This document shows, piece by piece, positions 62,156-64,000 of a stretch of DNA of 64,000 nt. The stretch spans positions 96,461,705-96,525,704 of the forward strand of contig NC_087062.1 of assembly GCF_963678635.1 (NCBI RefSeq), written 5' to 3'. Each line of letters begins with the position of its first letter. The first letter of the stretch is position 1. The position numbers and the translations under genes were made by a program. This stretch comes from Symsagittifera roscoffensis (Eukaryota; Xenacoelomorpha; Acoela; Convolutidae). The notes beneath the pieces are model-generated. The model ran no database searches. It had not been told where the DNA came from and saw nothing but the letters and a program-made list of their open reading frames with translations.

Positions 62156-62234
62156 GTAAGTATGAATTATACATATTATTAACTAATTAAAATAAAATTA
62201 GAAACTAACCATTCTTTATTCATGTCTTCTTTAG
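62156..62234 (+). other. Candidate 79-bp intron after the last stop codon
   Basis: CAG/GTAAGT, a consensus donor, starts 4 nt after the 602-codon ORF stop; TTCTTTAG at 62,227-62,234 would be the acceptor. Alternatively the donor serves a longer splice. Confidence 0.45.
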
Positions 62235-63695
62235 AATTTTAGCCTTCATCCAACGATCATCTGAAAAATTCACAAAAAAAAAAAAAAAATAGCGAACTTC
62301 TTCAAAACTGTTTAAAACCCTATTAAATTTTTGCACCATTAATTAAATAAATATAATACCAATGCAGTAATTTAATTTATAAATTTTTCCCCCACAAGCA
62401 GTAAAATTAAAATTCTATGTAGTAAATTAATAAGAAGCAAATGCAGTACTAACCTTTTGATATTTCCATTCACTCGCACAAGAATACTATCCAAACTCGC
62501 ACAGCTCGCCCACGAAGAATTGTTTAAATAATGAATTTCAGTTTCAAGCTTTCACAACTCAACAACTCTAACATACGATAACAAGTTTCAAACTTTCCTT
62601 TAACCCGGTTGGAAAGGAATTATATACTGAACAAAACTAACCAATGCAGCTTACTAAACACCACAACACATAGCATAACAGCATGACTAAGAAAAAGGAA
62701 ACCAACGGTACCCAAACCGGATTAACCCAGTTTAAAACTGGATAATTTATTCTTTTGAAGACTATTATAAAGTCTAAGAAAGAAATAATAAAACACAAAA
62801 AAGTCGAAAGACAAACCCATACCACAAACAATTTGATTTTTGAAAAAAGGACACAACCAACAAAACATAAGAAAAACCACAACAAACCCAACATAAAACG
62901 TTGTCACATAACAGGACCTCTCACAAAAACCGCATGCAATCATACTCCCACTCCTGGCCTAACCCACCAGGAAGGACGTCCTGAGCATGCTCTATAGCCG
63001 GCCTAACCCACCGTGCTACATCCACGCTTTGTGACCACACTCCTATTTTTAATAAGAGCTACTCAAGGGTGAGTAACTCTTCAAAATAACTGAACTAAAA
63101 CAAAAAGCTTTTGTGAAAACAACTAACTAAAATCATAATTAAAAAATATTAAACTAATAAAAGTTTTATAAAATGTAAATTACATTATGCAATACATAGA
63201 TCAGAATACAACACCAAGGACGAACATCCAAAGACAAAACGACCTCACTACACTCGAGAAAGAATGGCCAACTACAATCAATATGCCGCTCACAATCACA
63301 ACTCAAAGGATTTAGAGTACGACTTGACTTCGCAGAAAAGGACTTCATTGAACTAGACCAATGACCACCTCGATGTTCAAGTATACGTACAGATCCGAGT
63401 AACCAGGCATCCCCTCCACGCACAATCTCCACGCCATTCCTAGACAAGATCAAAACACAAAGAAGTTCTCATCAATGAAACAGAAAAACCTGATATAGCC
63501 AACCATTCTGAAATCAGATTTGAGTTTGTTGCGAAAACCCAGTCGTTGTCTTGAGAAGACACAACGATTGAATCTGGGACTTCCCTAATAAGAAAACCCA
63601 GAAGAAATAAGATGTTCGCCAAATACCAACGTCCATCATCCATCCTTTGAATTGCAGAAAGACTATTCTAAAAAACTCTGTAAAACCCGGATGGG
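62235..63695. other. 3' non-coding region of the giant element
   Basis: About 1.46 kb with an A16 run at 62,273-62,288, a duplicated GGCCTAACCCACC word (about 62,955 and 63,001), and a purine tract (GGATGGG) before the 3' LTR. Short frames on the minus strand are not supported. Confidence 0.6.
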
Positions 63696-64000
63696 TGGAA
63701 CCTGATCTAAACTACATTTTATGATTGGATAAATTAGATATTTTACCAATGTAAAGTATTTAATATTAACCAATCATGATCCATCTGACTAACAATCCAC
63801 TTATTTGTAAGTGCTGAAATTACTTGTAATTTCAGCACCAGAGAGATTTGAATTTAACTTAGAAATTAGTTGAACTCTCCCGAGTACTTCAGCAGCCGCA
63901 ATAAACCAGTATACCCTAGATCTATTGAGCCTAGCAGAGACTAGTTAAACAACCTGAGACTAGATAGTATAAGAGTAAGATTAGGATCGGTATTAGACTA
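63696..64000 (+). repeat. 3' LTR of the giant element, partial
   Basis: Starts TGGAACCTG and matches the 5' LTR with one mismatch (near 63,845) until the window ends. Includes the hairpin at 63,811-63,838 and AATAAA at 63,900-63,905. Confidence 0.97.

Larger units (their letters stand above)
47725..64000 (+). mobile_element. Giant gypsy/errantivirus-like LTR element with envelope-like gene
   Basis: The 5' LTR starts at 47,725 and the 3' LTR at 63,696, a constant offset of 15,971 bases; only one mismatch is seen over the 305 bp visible in both (T/A near 47,874). Between them come a repeat-rich leader, gag, pro-pol, two small membrane ORFs, an ATG-less ORF, an envelope-like ORF and a 602-codon ORF. 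A gag without zinc knuckles but with an Arg/Asn-rich C-terminus and an env-like gene after pol are errantivirus-like. The sense strand is rich in A and C and very poor in G. It sits inside a BEL/Pao remnant. Confidence 0.93.

Noticed and set aside
62637-62997. Minus-strand hydrophobic ORFs near the 3' end of the giant element
   Set aside because: They reflect A/C-rich sense DNA read as T/G-rich antisense (Phe, Leu, Val, Cys); no start context or conservation support.

Overview
The window is eukaryotic, from an invertebrate animal. It contains spliced housekeeping genes (a ribosomal protein uL14/RPL23, the selenocysteine elongation factor EEFSEC, a sorbitol-dehydrogenase-like MDR enzyme) among LTR retrotransposons of three superfamilies (Ty3/gypsy, Ty1/copia, BEL/Pao) and short TIR transposons. 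Three of the introns I can fix by protein homology start with GC instead of GT, and each host gene has a 3' splice acceptor only a few bases before its ATG. That fits lineages with frequent GC-AG introns and possibly spliced-leader trans-splicing (some copepods and tunicates). This lineage guess is an inference; no taxonomic marker is decisive.

Layout. (1) 1 to about 19.4 kb: one very large Ty3/gypsy-type element on the minus strand. Its order is gag-protease (16050-12760), pol (12757-8624), an acidic ORF (8652-7777), a macro-domain ORF (7737-7294), a 1831-codon ORF with one clear and one degenerate SGNH/GDSL-hydrolase signature (6788-1293), and, after a single in-frame TAG, a further frame open to the left edge (1193-1). 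The leader to the right of gag carries a 13-bp satellite and a 70-bp repeat. (2) 19.5-21.9 kb: degraded repeat DNA with retroelement scraps. (3) 21,896-26,402: a complete but dead Ty1/copia element with 203-bp LTRs, a CTGGG target duplication and a copia-type half-tRNA primer site. (4) 26,477-about 45,102: a 9.2-kb tandem duplication carrying RPL23, EEFSEC and SORD. RPL23 is intact in both copies. EEFSEC is intact only in copy A. SORD is broken and truncated in copy A and is intact, as far as seen, only in copy B. The unit is dense in 5-bp-TSD TIR elements, one of which sits exactly inside an EEFSEC coding exon and appears to be spliced out as a GC-AG intron. (5) 46.5-47.7 kb: a BEL/Pao gag remnant. 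(6) 47,725-64,000+: a young (1 mismatch in 305 bp of LTR) giant gypsy/errantivirus-like element of about 16 kb. It holds gag, pro-pol, two small membrane proteins, a long ATG-less frame, an envelope-like glycoprotein and a further 602-codon ORF. Its sense strand is strikingly poor in G and its pol frame is cut by three in-frame stops.

The most unusual items are the accessory-gene-rich elements at both ends (SGNH plus macro domain on the left; envelope, small membrane proteins, ATG-less ORF and 602-codon ORF on the right), the frame-perfect GC-AG intron made by a transposon in EEFSEC, and the reciprocal loss of EEFSEC and SORD after tandem duplication.
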